Source: Acidobacteriota bacterium
GTDB lineage: Bacteria > Actinomycetota > Acidimicrobiia > Spongiisociales > UBA5794
Assembly: GCA_004356175.1 (NCBI GenBank)
Contig: SMXV01000088.1
Span: 1-5,963, forward strand
Direction of reading: 5' to 3'
DNA length: 5,963 nt
Positions 1-4,760 of this stretch are shown piece after piece. Position numbers and translations under genes: made by a program. Numbering within the stretch: the stretch's first letter is position 1; each line of letters opens with the position of its first letter. Under the pieces are notes generated by a model. It was not told where the DNA came from, did no database searches, and saw only the letters and a list, made by a program, of their open reading frames with translations.

Positions 1-136
1 CGTCGTACGTAATCCAGCGTTCAGCTGTCAGCTTCGGAATTCTTGGCGCGTCGGTAGTGGTAACCGGCGCCGAGGCGTGTGGTGTACCAAGAAGAGTCGC
101 GGTGAGAGCGAGCGAAGTGAGTGCGGTAATCAACAT
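1..136 (-). CDS. N-terminus of a secreted protein, possibly D-Ala-D-Ala carboxypeptidase (partial)
   Basis: The ATG at 136-134 shares one base with the TGA stop of the upstream MerR gene (TGATG), and the frame stays open to the window edge, giving 45 residues. The N-terminus is a signal-peptide-like stretch: a hydrophobic core at about residues 2-17 rich in Leu, Thr and Ala, then an A-S-A signal-peptidase I site near residues 21-23, then a Thr/Pro-rich mature start. The n-region has no Lys or Arg, which is unusual for a Sec signal. Residues 39-45 (ERWITYD) resemble the first beta strand of class A/C penicillin-binding carboxypeptidases of the DacA type, where a W-x-x-x-D pattern precedes the catalytic SxxK, which would lie outside this window. 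That a gene and a secreted product exist is fairly well supported. The enzyme family is a tentative inference from seven residues; any other exported protein remains possible. Confidence 0.68.
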   Translation of the reverse strand, partial: MLITALTSLALTATLLGTPHASAPVTTTDAPRIPKLTAERWITYD

Positions 137-855
137 CAGTGTTCGAGTAGCTTGCGAAGCCTACTGCGAACGAGCGTTTCTTGGATGATTGCGGATGCCT
201 CAGAGGTGTCAGCAAGAATTTCTGATGACCGCCTGTGGTTGTCTGGATTGCGGTGCCGCAGAAGTGGGGCGACGAGCTGCCCAAGCAGGTCGGTCTGGCG
301 ATCAGCCGCTAGCCGAATGCCCCTGAGGTGTCGCGGCTCGAGCCCTCGCGAGAGCAACCTATTGGTGGCTCTCGCGATCTGCAGATCAGTGTCCGAATAC
401 ACTGGCGTACCGTCGGGGAGAATCACCGGATCGAGCAGTCCCTCAGTTTCGATCGCTTGGAGTTGATCCACGCTCAGTCCAGAAGACCGCAGAACTTCGC
501 GCGCTGAGAGTGAGACACCCGACGACGCGAAATACGCTTCAGGAGGAGTGCCACTGTCTGGTGCCACCGGCGTTTCAGCGCCCTTGTCCCATGCCGAGAG
601 CTTGGATTTGATGACCTTGAGCGGTAGGTAGTGATCGCGCTGTTCAGTGAGCACATATCGGATTCTGTGAACGTCATCGTCCGAGAACATGCGGTACCCT
701 GAGTTCGACCGACTGGGAGCGACGAGGCCCCTCGATTCCAGGAAGCGTACCTTCGAAACCGAGATCTCAGGGAAGTCGGATCGCAGAAGGTTGATGACCT
801 CGCCGATGGTGTGTGTGCGCGGAGGAAGTGCCTTGACGGCCCGCAGCTCAGCCAT
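136..855 (-). CDS. ftsR: MerR-family transcriptional regulator, FtsR / Rv1828-like
   Basis: This 239-residue protein has an N-terminal MerR winged helix-turn-helix at about residues 14-85. It opens with the T-I-G-E-V helix start (16-20), continues with the recognition and wing region K-V-R-F-L-E-S-R-G-L (35-44) and S-G-Y-R-M-F (52-57), and ends with a hydrophobic run before K-S-K-L (83-86). A second helical segment at about 115-170 (S-A-R-E-V-L, then a wing-like Y-S-D-T-D-L) repeats the MerR pattern weakly. A two-domain layout is typical of the actinobacterial Rv1828/FtsR group, which lacks metal-binding cysteines; none is seen here. FtsR in Corynebacterium is known to influence ftsZ expression. 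The position directly after a GarA-like FHA gene fits that group. The ATG at 855 overlaps the FHA gene by 8 bp, implying translational coupling. The targets in this organism are unknown; a dyad upstream of the FHA gene is a candidate autoregulatory site. Confidence 0.92.
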   Translation of the reverse strand: MAELRAVKALPPRTHTIGEVINLLRSDFPEISVSKVRFLESRGLVAPSRSNSGYRMFSDDDVHRIRYVLTEQRDHYLPLKVIKSKLSAWDKGAETPVAPDSGTPPEAYFASSGVSLSAREVLRSSGLSVDQLQAIETEGLLDPVILPDGTPVYSDTDLQIARATNRLLSRGLEPRHLRGIRLAADRQTDLLGQLVAPLLRHRNPDNHRRSSEILADTSEASAIIQETLVRSRLRKLLEH

Positions 856-1267
856 GTCCGCGCGAGACCCTCATGTGGAACTTTCCGATCATCAGTTCGT
901 CTCCCTCCGCAAGCACCCCCGCCGGTAGCCGGTTGCCATTCACATAGGTGCCGTTGGTCGAGCCAAGATCCGTCATCGAAAGACCGGCTGCGTCGACGCC
1001 GAATCGGACATGCTCCCGAGACACCGTGACATCGGGGAGGAAGATTGCCGCGTCAGCGCTTCGGCCGGCAACCGTGTTCCCGGATCCGAGCACGTAGGTC
1101 AGTCCGTTCTGAGGACCACCCTCGATGGTCAATGCCCAGGAAAAGGCACCAGAGAGTTTCCCAGATGAGTCTTCGCGTTCGGCGTCCGACGCGTCGGGAG
1201 TCCACAGAACAGTTGGATCGTGTTCAATGTCTATCTCGTCTGGCTCGTCACTGAATTCGTCTACCAT
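848..1267 (-). CDS. garA: FHA-domain protein, GarA/OdhI-like metabolic switch
   Basis: The chosen ATG at 1267 gives 139 residues. The frame stays open upstream to 1474, but that extension runs through gcvH antiframe sequence and is basic and low-complexity, so it was rejected. The N-terminal ~40 residues are acidic and probably disordered. The FHA domain spans about 45-134 with the expected phosphothreonine-binding residues: G68-R69, S83-x-x-H86, and T104-N105-G106 followed by T-Y-V-N-G. In GarA and OdhI, a Ser/Thr kinase phosphorylates an N-terminal E-T-T-S-V-F motif. The FHA domain then folds onto it and releases partners such as 2-oxoglutarate dehydrogenase and glutamate dehydrogenase. Here the equivalent stretch appears to be E-H-D-P-T19-V-L-W, with one threonine instead of two. 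No Shine-Dalgarno is visible, and a -10-like box 6 bp before the ATG suggests a leaderless message. Family assignment rests on the domain plus the gcvH and MerR neighbours; the exact partners are inferred. Confidence 0.92.
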   Translation of the reverse strand: MVDEFSDEPDEIDIEHDPTVLWTPDASDAEREDSSGKLSGAFSWALTIEGGPQNGLTYVLGSGNTVAGRSADAAIFLPDVTVSREHVRFGVDAAGLSMTDLGSTNGTYVNGNRLPAGVLAEGDELMIGKFHMRVSRGHG

Positions 1268-1279
1268 AGGTTCATGATA
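1268..1279 (-). promoter_or_regulatory. Candidate -10 box for leaderless transcription of the FHA-MerR genes
   Basis: On the minus strand TATCAT (1279-1274) fits the TAnnnT consensus and is followed by six bases before the ATG at 1267. Transcription would therefore begin at or next to the A of the start codon, as is common in actinobacteria. There is no ribosome binding site in these bases. A clear -35 box at 16-18 bp spacing is absent; the inverted repeat at 1286-1310 occupies that place. The call is an inference from spacing and motif only. Confidence 0.45.
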
Positions 1280-1285
1280 CAACGG

Positions 1286-1310
1286 AACGTTCAACGTTTG
1301 GTTGAACGTT
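1286..1310. repeat. Perfect 10-bp inverted repeat, operator-like
   Basis: Arms AACGTTCAAC (1286-1295) and GTTGAACGTT (1301-1310) are exact reverse complements around the 5-bp spacer GTTTG. Counting from the likely transcription start at 1267, the dyad spans roughly -19 to -43, which is where MerR-family regulators bind and also where a repressor would block a promoter. The arms are AT-leaning and no U-tract follows on the minus strand, so a rho-independent terminator for gcvH is less likely. The MerR-type regulator two genes downstream is the natural candidate binder, but that is inferred. Confidence 0.65.
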
Positions 1311-1343
1311 GCGCGGGGCCGAACGAAGCCGGAAGTCTGCGTG

Positions 1344-1724
1344 TTACTCCACGGACGCCTGATACTCGGCGGCCGACAGCAGACTCTCCAATTCCGACGT
1401 GTCGCTTGGTTCGATAACCGCAAACCAGCCTTCACCGTAGGGGTCAGAATTGACAAGTTCGGGGCGCTCTTCAAGCGCCGCGTTGACGGCGGTGATAGTA
1501 CCGGTCACGGGAGCGTTTACATCGGACACCGATTTCGTCGACTCGACTTCAGAACATGGCGTGCCCGCCTGTACATCTGCGCCCACATCGGGCAGTTCAA
1601 CGTAGACAACATCACCAAGGGCATCCTGCGCGAAATCGGAGATTCCCATACGCACAGCTGTGTCGCTCTCAAGAGAGGCCCACTCATGGCTATCCGCGTA
1701 CTTCAGATTGTCTGGATACTGCAA
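1344..1724 (-). CDS. gcvH: Glycine cleavage system H protein (lipoyl carrier)
   Basis: This 126-residue cytoplasmic protein carries the aminomethyl group between the P, T and L enzymes of glycine cleavage on a lipoyl arm. The N-terminus has the Y-x-x-x-H-E-W hallmark (residues 9-15, with H-E-W at 13-15) and M-G-I-S-D-F-A (26-32). The lipoylation hairpin is E-S-T-K64-S-V-S-D-V, with K64 as the modified lysine, and the C-terminal half has the family N-x-x-L-x-x-x-P-x-L-V-N and G-x-G-W stretches. Length is normal for GcvH. The start is TTG at 1724, supported by a GGAGG ribosome binding site at 1733-1729 and by the N-terminus matching the family; the next ATG is inside the conserved core. It lies 30 bp after pgsA and 76 bp before the FHA gene. 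No gcvP, gcvT or lipoyl synthase gene is in view. Confidence 0.96.
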   Translation of the reverse strand: MQYPDNLKYADSHEWASLESDTAVRMGISDFAQDALGDVVYVELPDVGADVQAGTPCSEVESTKSVSDVNAPVTGTITAVNAALEERPELVNSDPYGEGWFAVIEPSDTSELESLLSAAEYQASVE

Positions 1725-1728
1725 TGGT

Positions 1729-1733
1729 CCTCC
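1729..1733 (-). promoter_or_regulatory. Strong ribosome binding site deciding the gcvH TTG start
   Basis: GGAGG on the minus strand lies 4 bases before TTG (1724-1722). It is one of the clearest Shine-Dalgarno matches in the window and supports TTG as the initiation codon. The spacing is a little short. Confidence 0.7.
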
Positions 1734-1754
1734 GTTGGTCGTTCGAACCGCATC

Positions 1755-2306
1755 TTAGCTCGCGGCTGTAACTGCCCGTCTCAGGTCACCGAGGTATTGC
1801 ACCGCGACCAAGTAGTACATGGCGAGACCGGGGATTCCGAAAAGGTAGGCGATCCAGATGGGCCAATCAACCTTGAAACCTACGCCAATGTAGAAGGCCG
1901 TGATCGAAACGTACAGTGCCAACGTTGCAGCCTTTCCCAGGAAGCGCACATCGAGCTTCGTGACTCCATGGCGCCAGCCGTACGCCGCACCAATGCCTAT
2001 CACAACTTCTCGCGCGATGAGCGCAACGGCGAACCAAAGCGGGAGCACATCTGCGACGAGACCAGCAACCACCGCAACGATGACAGCCACGCGGTCAGCG
2101 ACGGGGTCGAGTAGCTTTCCGAGTTCCGTTACCTGGTTCAGTTTGCGGGCGAGGTACCCGTCGATCCAGTCGGTCGCTCCGATCACTCCGAGCAGTACTC
2201 CAGCCCATCCGTAGTTCTCGTCGACAAGTACGAGCCACAGGAACCACGGGATAAGCGCGAGACGGATGAACGAGATCGTATTCGGTACGTTGAATGCGCC
2301 AGTCAC
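1755..2306 (-). CDS. pgsA: CDP-alcohol phosphatidyltransferase, phosphatidylglycerophosphate synthase-like
   Basis: This 183-residue polytopic membrane enzyme transfers a phosphatidyl group from CDP-diacylglycerol to an alcohol, most likely glycerol-3-phosphate. The family signature D-x2-D-G-x2-A-R-x8-G-x3-D-x3-D is complete: D46, D49-G50, A53-R54, G63, D67 and D71, the residues that bind Mg2+ and the CDP group. The N-terminal N-x-P-N-x-I-S-x-x-R (residues 6-15) is typical of PgsA. Hydrophobic segments at about 10-28, 33-45, 73-90, 90-108, 124-142 and 148-170 suggest six membrane helices. The start is GTG at 2306, sharing GTGA with the stop of the preceding gene, so translation is probably coupled. 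In mycobacteria pgsA2 lies a few genes before gcvH and garA, matching this layout. The acceptor alcohol is not proven by sequence; inositol-phosphate or another substrate cannot be excluded. Confidence 0.92.
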   Translation of the reverse strand: MTGAFNVPNTISFIRLALIPWFLWLVLVDENYGWAGVLLGVIGATDWIDGYLARKLNQVTELGKLLDPVADRVAVIVAVVAGLVADVLPLWFAVALIAREVVIGIGAAYGWRHGVTKLDVRFLGKAATLALYVSITAFYIGVGFKVDWPIWIAYLFGIPGLAMYYLVAVQYLGDLRRAVTAAS

Positions 2307-2713
2307 TGCTGAACCAGAACGACCCGGAAACGGATGCGAGCAAGTTCCTGCTCGTCGAGCGTGACAACGAACACATAGCCCTTCGCCTCGGGAAACGTTA
2401 TCTTGGGGAAGGGACTCACGATCGGAACGACCATTGGTGAGCCTGGGGGGAGGTTGGGTGGTGATCCGACACGCAACATGCCAACGGCGTCCACACCTTG
2501 GCTTTGACCGTCCTCGTCCACGAGTGTGATGTTGAGCTCGAGCTCACGCTGACGATCCTCTGGACCGACCTCTGCGACCATTGCAATACAGAGGTTGCGG
2601 TGGGTTGCCGGCAGCGAGCGTACCGATATGGTGTCGAATCCTCCTCCGAGAACGAAGAGCTTGCCGGATTGGACCTGGGCTGCGTCGGCGAGCATCGCTG
2701 AGGTCAGTTTCAT
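2303..2713 (-). CDS. Small uncharacterised protein, DUF6941-like
   Basis: The protein has 136 residues from the ATG at 2713. The open frame continues upstream to 2803, but that extension is antisense-like translation of the tRNA-Pro gene and is rejected. An AGGAG at 2729-2725 lies 11 bases before the ATG, slightly far. The N-terminus M-K-L-T-S-A-M-L-A-D-A-A-Q (1-13) followed by G-K-L-F-V-L-G-G-G-F-D-T-I (17-29) resembles the pattern L-A-D-x-A-Q-x-x-x-G-K-L-x-x-x-G-G that I associate with the DUF6941 family; this is from memory and not checked by search. The rest is beta-rich, with a Pro-rich loop near 84-100 and a final strand pair ending in R-F-R-V-V-L. No signal peptide or membrane span is seen and no function is known. 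It overlaps pgsA by 4 bp, so its product is made together with the phosphatidyltransferase. Confidence 0.85.
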   Translation of the reverse strand: MKLTSAMLADAAQVQSGKLFVLGGGFDTISVRSLPATHRNLCIAMVAEVGPEDRQRELELNITLVDEDGQSQGVDAVGMLRVGSPPNLPPGSPMVVPIVSPFPKITFPEAKGYVFVVTLDEQELARIRFRVVLVQQ

Positions 2714-2745
2714 CTCGTGTCCGTCTCCTGTGTGGCATACGTTCG

Positions 2746-2819
2746 TCGGGACGGCCGGATTCGAACCGGCGACCCCCGGACCCCCAGCCCGGTGCGCTGC
2801 CAAACTGCGCCACGTCCCG
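2746..2819 (-). tRNA. tRNA-Pro (anticodon GGG)
   Basis: The 74-nt gene folds completely: acceptor stem CGGGACG/CGTCCCG with all seven pairs, D stem GCGC/GCGC around AGTTTGGCA, anticodon stem CCGGG/TCCGG (one G-U pair), loop CTGGGGG with anticodon GGG at positions 34-36 and G37, a 5-nt variable region, and T stem GCCGG/CCGGC around TTCGAAT. C1-G72 and discriminator A73 are the bacterial proline identity elements. The 3' CCA is not encoded. It reads CCC and CCU codons. It stands 32 bp before the DUF6941-like gene in the same direction, so both may lie on one primary transcript. Confidence 0.97.
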
Positions 2820-2875
2820 TGTCCAGGACGATAGGAACAGCCCCCGGGCTACCGATGAGGGGTGGGATCACGCGA

Positions 2876-2899
2876 GGACCGGAAGACCGGAGGACCGGT
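2876..2899. repeat. Octamer tandem array, 3 units (RGACCGGW)
   Basis: Units are GGACCGGA (2876-2883), AGACCGGA (2884-2891) and GGACCGGT (2892-2899): three head-to-tail 8-bp copies with two substitutions. A related pair occurs at 2934-2949. Confidence 0.75.
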
Positions 2900-2905
2900 C
2901 TGTAG

Positions 2906-2926
2906 TAAGTATGACGCATTACGTAT
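2906..2926. repeat. Heptamer degenerate array, 3 units (KAMGYAT)
   Basis: Units TAAGTAT (2906-2912), GACGCAT (2913-2919) and TACGTAT (2920-2926) share A at position 2, G at position 4 and AT at the end. Partial matches flank both ends (2899-2905 and 2927-2933). With only three diverged units this array alone could be chance; it is listed because of its neighbours. Confidence 0.45.
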
Positions 2927-2933
2927 GAAGATC

Positions 2934-2949
2934 GGAAGACAGGAAGACG
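2934..2949. repeat. Octamer direct repeat, 2 units (GGAAGACR)
   Basis: GGAAGACA (2934-2941) is followed directly by GGAAGACG (2942-2949). The sequence also resembles the GGAAGACC found across the unit junction of the array at 2876-2899, so the two may share an origin. Confidence 0.55.
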
Positions 2950-2984
2950 AATCCGCGCCGGGTCCGTTACGTGGTCAGGTGCTG

Positions 2985-3015
2985 ACTAGCAACCAGAAAC
3001 TAGCGACTAGACACT
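2985..3015. repeat. Heptamer degenerate array, 4 units plus partial (ACTAGMR-like)
   Basis: Units ACTAGCA (2985-2991), ACCAGAA (2992-2998), ACTAGCG (2999-3005) and ACTAGAC (3006-3012) are followed by a partial ACT. Positions 1, 2, 4 and 5 (A, C, A, G) are fixed in all four. Confidence 0.7.
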
Positions 3016-3042
3016 CTCCGCCCACCGGCTGACGGCCTTTCC

Positions 3043-3077
3043 GACGTCTGACATCTGTCGTCTGGCATCTGAAATCT
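3043..3077. repeat. Heptamer degenerate array, 5 units (GRCRTCT-like)
   Basis: Units GACGTCT (3043-3049), GACATCT (3050-3056), GTCGTCT (3057-3063), GGCATCT (3064-3070) and GAAATCT (3071-3077) keep G at position 1 and TCT at positions 5-7 in every copy. It ends 4 bp from the stop codon of the small membrane protein gene. This is the clearest of the arrays. Confidence 0.8.
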
Positions 3078-3081
3078 CGTC

Positions 3082-3243
3082 TCAATTCAACACATACTGA
3101 TTAAACATCTGCACCGCCCGCAATACCAGATAAAGTCCTCCCGCGGCTACGAGCAGGAGGAAGGTCCAGGGCCAACCCGGGTCGAAATCTTCGTCCTCGT
3201 CCTCGGTGGTTGCGGACCGGTAGTCGTCCGGGTCCGAAGTCAT
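3082..3243 (-). CDS. 53-residue single-span membrane protein coupled to the carboxylase
   Basis: The ATG at 3243-3241 overlaps the TGA of the carboxylase gene (ATGA), and the frame runs 53 codons to TGA at 3084-3082. Residues 3-23 are strongly acidic, with ten Asp or Glu including an E-D-E-D-E-D run at 14-19. A short aromatic hinge P-G-W-P-W (22-26) comes next, then one hydrophobic segment at about 27-44 (T-F-L-L-L-V-A-A-G-G-L-Y-L-V-L), then R42 and a polar tail. An acidic N-terminus, a basic residue at the C-terminal end of the span and no signal peptidase site suggest a membrane-anchored microprotein whose orientation I cannot fix. I do not recognise the family. It is not an AccE-type epsilon subunit. 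Coupling suggests a link to the carboxylase; membrane decarboxylase complexes of the OadG/MmdD kind also pair a carboxyltransferase with a small one-span protein, but their span is N-terminal, so that comparison is only suggestive. Confidence 0.75.
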   Translation of the reverse strand: MTSDPDDYRSATTEDEDEDFDPGWPWTFLLLVAAGGLYLVLRAVQMFNQYVLN

Positions 3244-4760
3244 ACGGGTGGCACGCCGTGGAGTCTGTCGGAGAAGAAACGGTCCTTCTGGCTGGCGCGG
3301 GCGAAGCGCAGAATGACTTCCCTGCGCAAAGCATCCGGTTCGATGATGGCATCGATGATGTCCTCGGCTGCAAGACGCATCAGATCAACATCGGCAAGGT
3401 ACTCTTCGCGTTTCTGCTCAATGAACTCGGCTCTCTCTGGTTCTTCGAGGCTCTCGATCGTGTTGAAGTACACAGCATTCACCGCGGCCTCGGGACCCAT
3501 CACCGCAATCTCGGCGGTGGGAAGCGCAATGGTTGCTTCCGGCCTGAACCCTGGACCTGAGAATGCGTACAACCCTGCACCGTAGGCCTTCCTCACGATG
3601 ACGCAGATTCGGGGAACGGTGGCTTCGGCCATCGCCGTGACCATCTTTGCTCCGTGACGAATGATGCCCTGTGCCTCGACCTGGCTCCCGATCATGAATC
3701 CCGGAACGTCGGCGAGGAAGAGCAGAGGGAGGTTGAAGGCATCGCACAACCACATGAATCGCGCTGCCTTGTCGGCGGAATCAACAAAAAGCACCCCGCC
3801 GAGGTGTGCTGGCTGGCTTGCCACGATACCGATCGCCTTGCCGTCAAGGCGCGCGAATCCGGTGATCAACTCCTGTGCGAACAGATCCTTTATCGGAAAG
3901 AACGACCCTTCGTCGACGAGACCGTTGATGAAGTCGTGCATGTTGTACGGATCGTTGGCATCGGCAGGCAGAACCGCGGCAATGTCGGATGTCTCTGGAG
4001 GAAGTTCAGGCTCGTACTCGTTGGGGTGCATCCGGTAGCTGTCGGGGACGTACGAGAAGTACTCCTTTGCCCACGAAATGGCCTCTTCGTCGGACGACAC
4101 GAGCGCATCTCCACATCCAGATGTTTCGCAGTGCACACGTGCACCACCCATTTCTTCGAGCGTTGTCTGCTCCCCAATGACCATCTCGGCCATTCGTGGC
4201 GACCCGAGGTACATCGAGGCCTGACCTTCAACCATCACGACGACATCACAGAATGCGGGGATGTACGCTCCCCCAGCAGCGGACGGACCAAAGAGGCAGC
4301 AGATTTGCGGCACACGACCAGAGAGGCGAATCTGGTTGTAGAAGATCTTCCCGGCACCGCGCCTACCAGGGAAGAGGTCGAGTTGATCGGTGATCCGTGC
4401 GCCCGCGGAGTCGATGAGGTAGAAAACCGGCAACAGCTCGTCGTAGGCGGCCTCTAGTGCTCTGATCATCTTTTCAACGGTGATTCTGCCCCATGAGCCA
4501 GCCTTGACCGTCGGATCATTCGCCATCAGCATCACGGATCGTCCAGCAACTGTTGCTCTGCCTGTCACCACGCCGTCGGCTGCAAGATCAGGATCATCGT
4601 TTCGAGAGAGCAGCCCGTCTTCAACAAAACTGTCTTCGTCGACCAGGAGTGCTATCCGGTCACGGACGAACAGCTTGCCTCGTTCCTTGAGTTTGTCGTG
4701 GTACCGCTGCGGCCCGCCACTGAGAGCCTTCTCGGTTGCGGAATCGAGTCGTCTGTCCAT
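3240..4760 (-). CDS. Acyl-CoA carboxylase beta subunit (carboxyltransferase)
   Basis: This 506-residue protein has the crotonase-fold tandem of biotin-dependent carboxyltransferases, which move CO2 from carboxybiotin to an acyl-CoA. In the N-terminal domain, I-D-S-A-G-A-R (116-122) and G-P-S-A-A-G-G-A-Y (158-166) form the first oxyanion pocket. In the C-terminal domain, D-V-P-G-F-M-I-G (351-358) and K-A-Y-G-A-G-L-Y (391-398) form the second. N-D-P-T-V-K-A-G (81-88) and Y-G-A-G-x-Y are closer to the methylcrotonyl-CoA carboxylase branch (N-D-A-T-V-K-G-G, Y-G-A-G-N-Y) than to propionyl-CoA carboxylase (Y-G-G-A-Y), so a branched or longer acyl-CoA substrate is possible but unproven. Length is normal. 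The ATG at 4760 shares one base with the der stop (TGATG), and no Shine-Dalgarno is seen, so translation probably re-initiates from der. No biotin carboxylase or biotin carrier gene is nearby, so the alpha subunit must be encoded elsewhere. Confidence 0.94.
   Translation of the reverse strand: MDRRLDSATEKALSGGPQRYHDKLKERGKLFVRDRIALLVDEDSFVEDGLLSRNDDPDLAADGVVTGRATVAGRSVMLMANDPTVKAGSWGRITVEKMIRALEAAYDELLPVFYLIDSAGARITDQLDLFPGRRGAGKIFYNQIRLSGRVPQICCLFGPSAAGGAYIPAFCDVVVMVEGQASMYLGSPRMAEMVIGEQTTLEEMGGARVHCETSGCGDALVSSDEEAISWAKEYFSYVPDSYRMHPNEYEPELPPETSDIAAVLPADANDPYNMHDFINGLVDEGSFFPIKDLFAQELITGFARLDGKAIGIVASQPAHLGGVLFVDSADKAARFMWLCDAFNLPLLFLADVPGFMIGSQVEAQGIIRHGAKMVTAMAEATVPRICVIVRKAYGAGLYAFSGPGFRPEATIALPTAEIAVMGPEAAVNAVYFNTIESLEEPERAEFIEQKREEYLADVDLMRLAAEDIIDAIIEPDALRREVILRFARASQKDRFFSDRLHGVPPV

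Larger units (their letters stand above)
2820..3081. other. 262-bp gene-free region with several degenerate short tandem arrays
   Basis: No convincing reading frame, RNA gene or strong stem-loop terminator is visible here. The region separates the small membrane protein gene from tRNA-Pro and must contain the tRNA promoter. TATCGT at 2833-2828 on the minus strand is a weak -10 candidate with no matching -35. At least five short arrays with 7- or 8-bp period fill much of the stretch and are listed separately. Sequence between them (about 2950-2984 and 3016-3042) looks unremarkable. Confidence 0.7.

Noticed and set aside
21..284. 87-codon minus-strand frame across the end of the MerR gene
   Set aside because: It overlaps the MerR reading frame and the signal-peptide frame, and its product has no domain features; both overlapping genes are better supported.
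1286..1310. Dyad as a rho-independent terminator for gcvH
   Set aside because: The stem is AT-leaning and lacks a following T-tract on the minus strand; its place next to a -10 box fits an operator better, although a termination role is not excluded.
1268..1474. N-terminal extension of the FHA protein by 69 residues
   Set aside because: It runs across the 3' part of gcvH in another frame and through the dyad; its composition is Arg/Pro-rich, unlike the acidic FHA leader.
1302..2114. Long plus-strand open frame (270 codons)
   Set aside because: It lies opposite gcvH and pgsA, both of which have complete family motifs; the translated product has no recognisable domain.
2714..2803. N-terminal extension of the DUF6941-like frame by 30 residues
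   Set aside because: It translates the tRNA-Pro gene; the extension is low-complexity and the ATG at 2713 gives the family-like N-terminus.
2876..3077. CRISPR array
   Set aside because: Units are only 7-8 bp and contiguous, with no spacers and no cas genes.
2820..3081. Integration site or mobile-element scar beside the tRNA
   Set aside because: The repeats lie on the 5' side of the tRNA, there is no duplicated tRNA 3' end, and no integrase or transposase remnant is seen.
3654..4457. Long plus-strand open frame (267 codons) opposite the carboxylase
   Set aside because: It is antisense to conserved carboxyltransferase motifs and looks like a codon-bias shadow.
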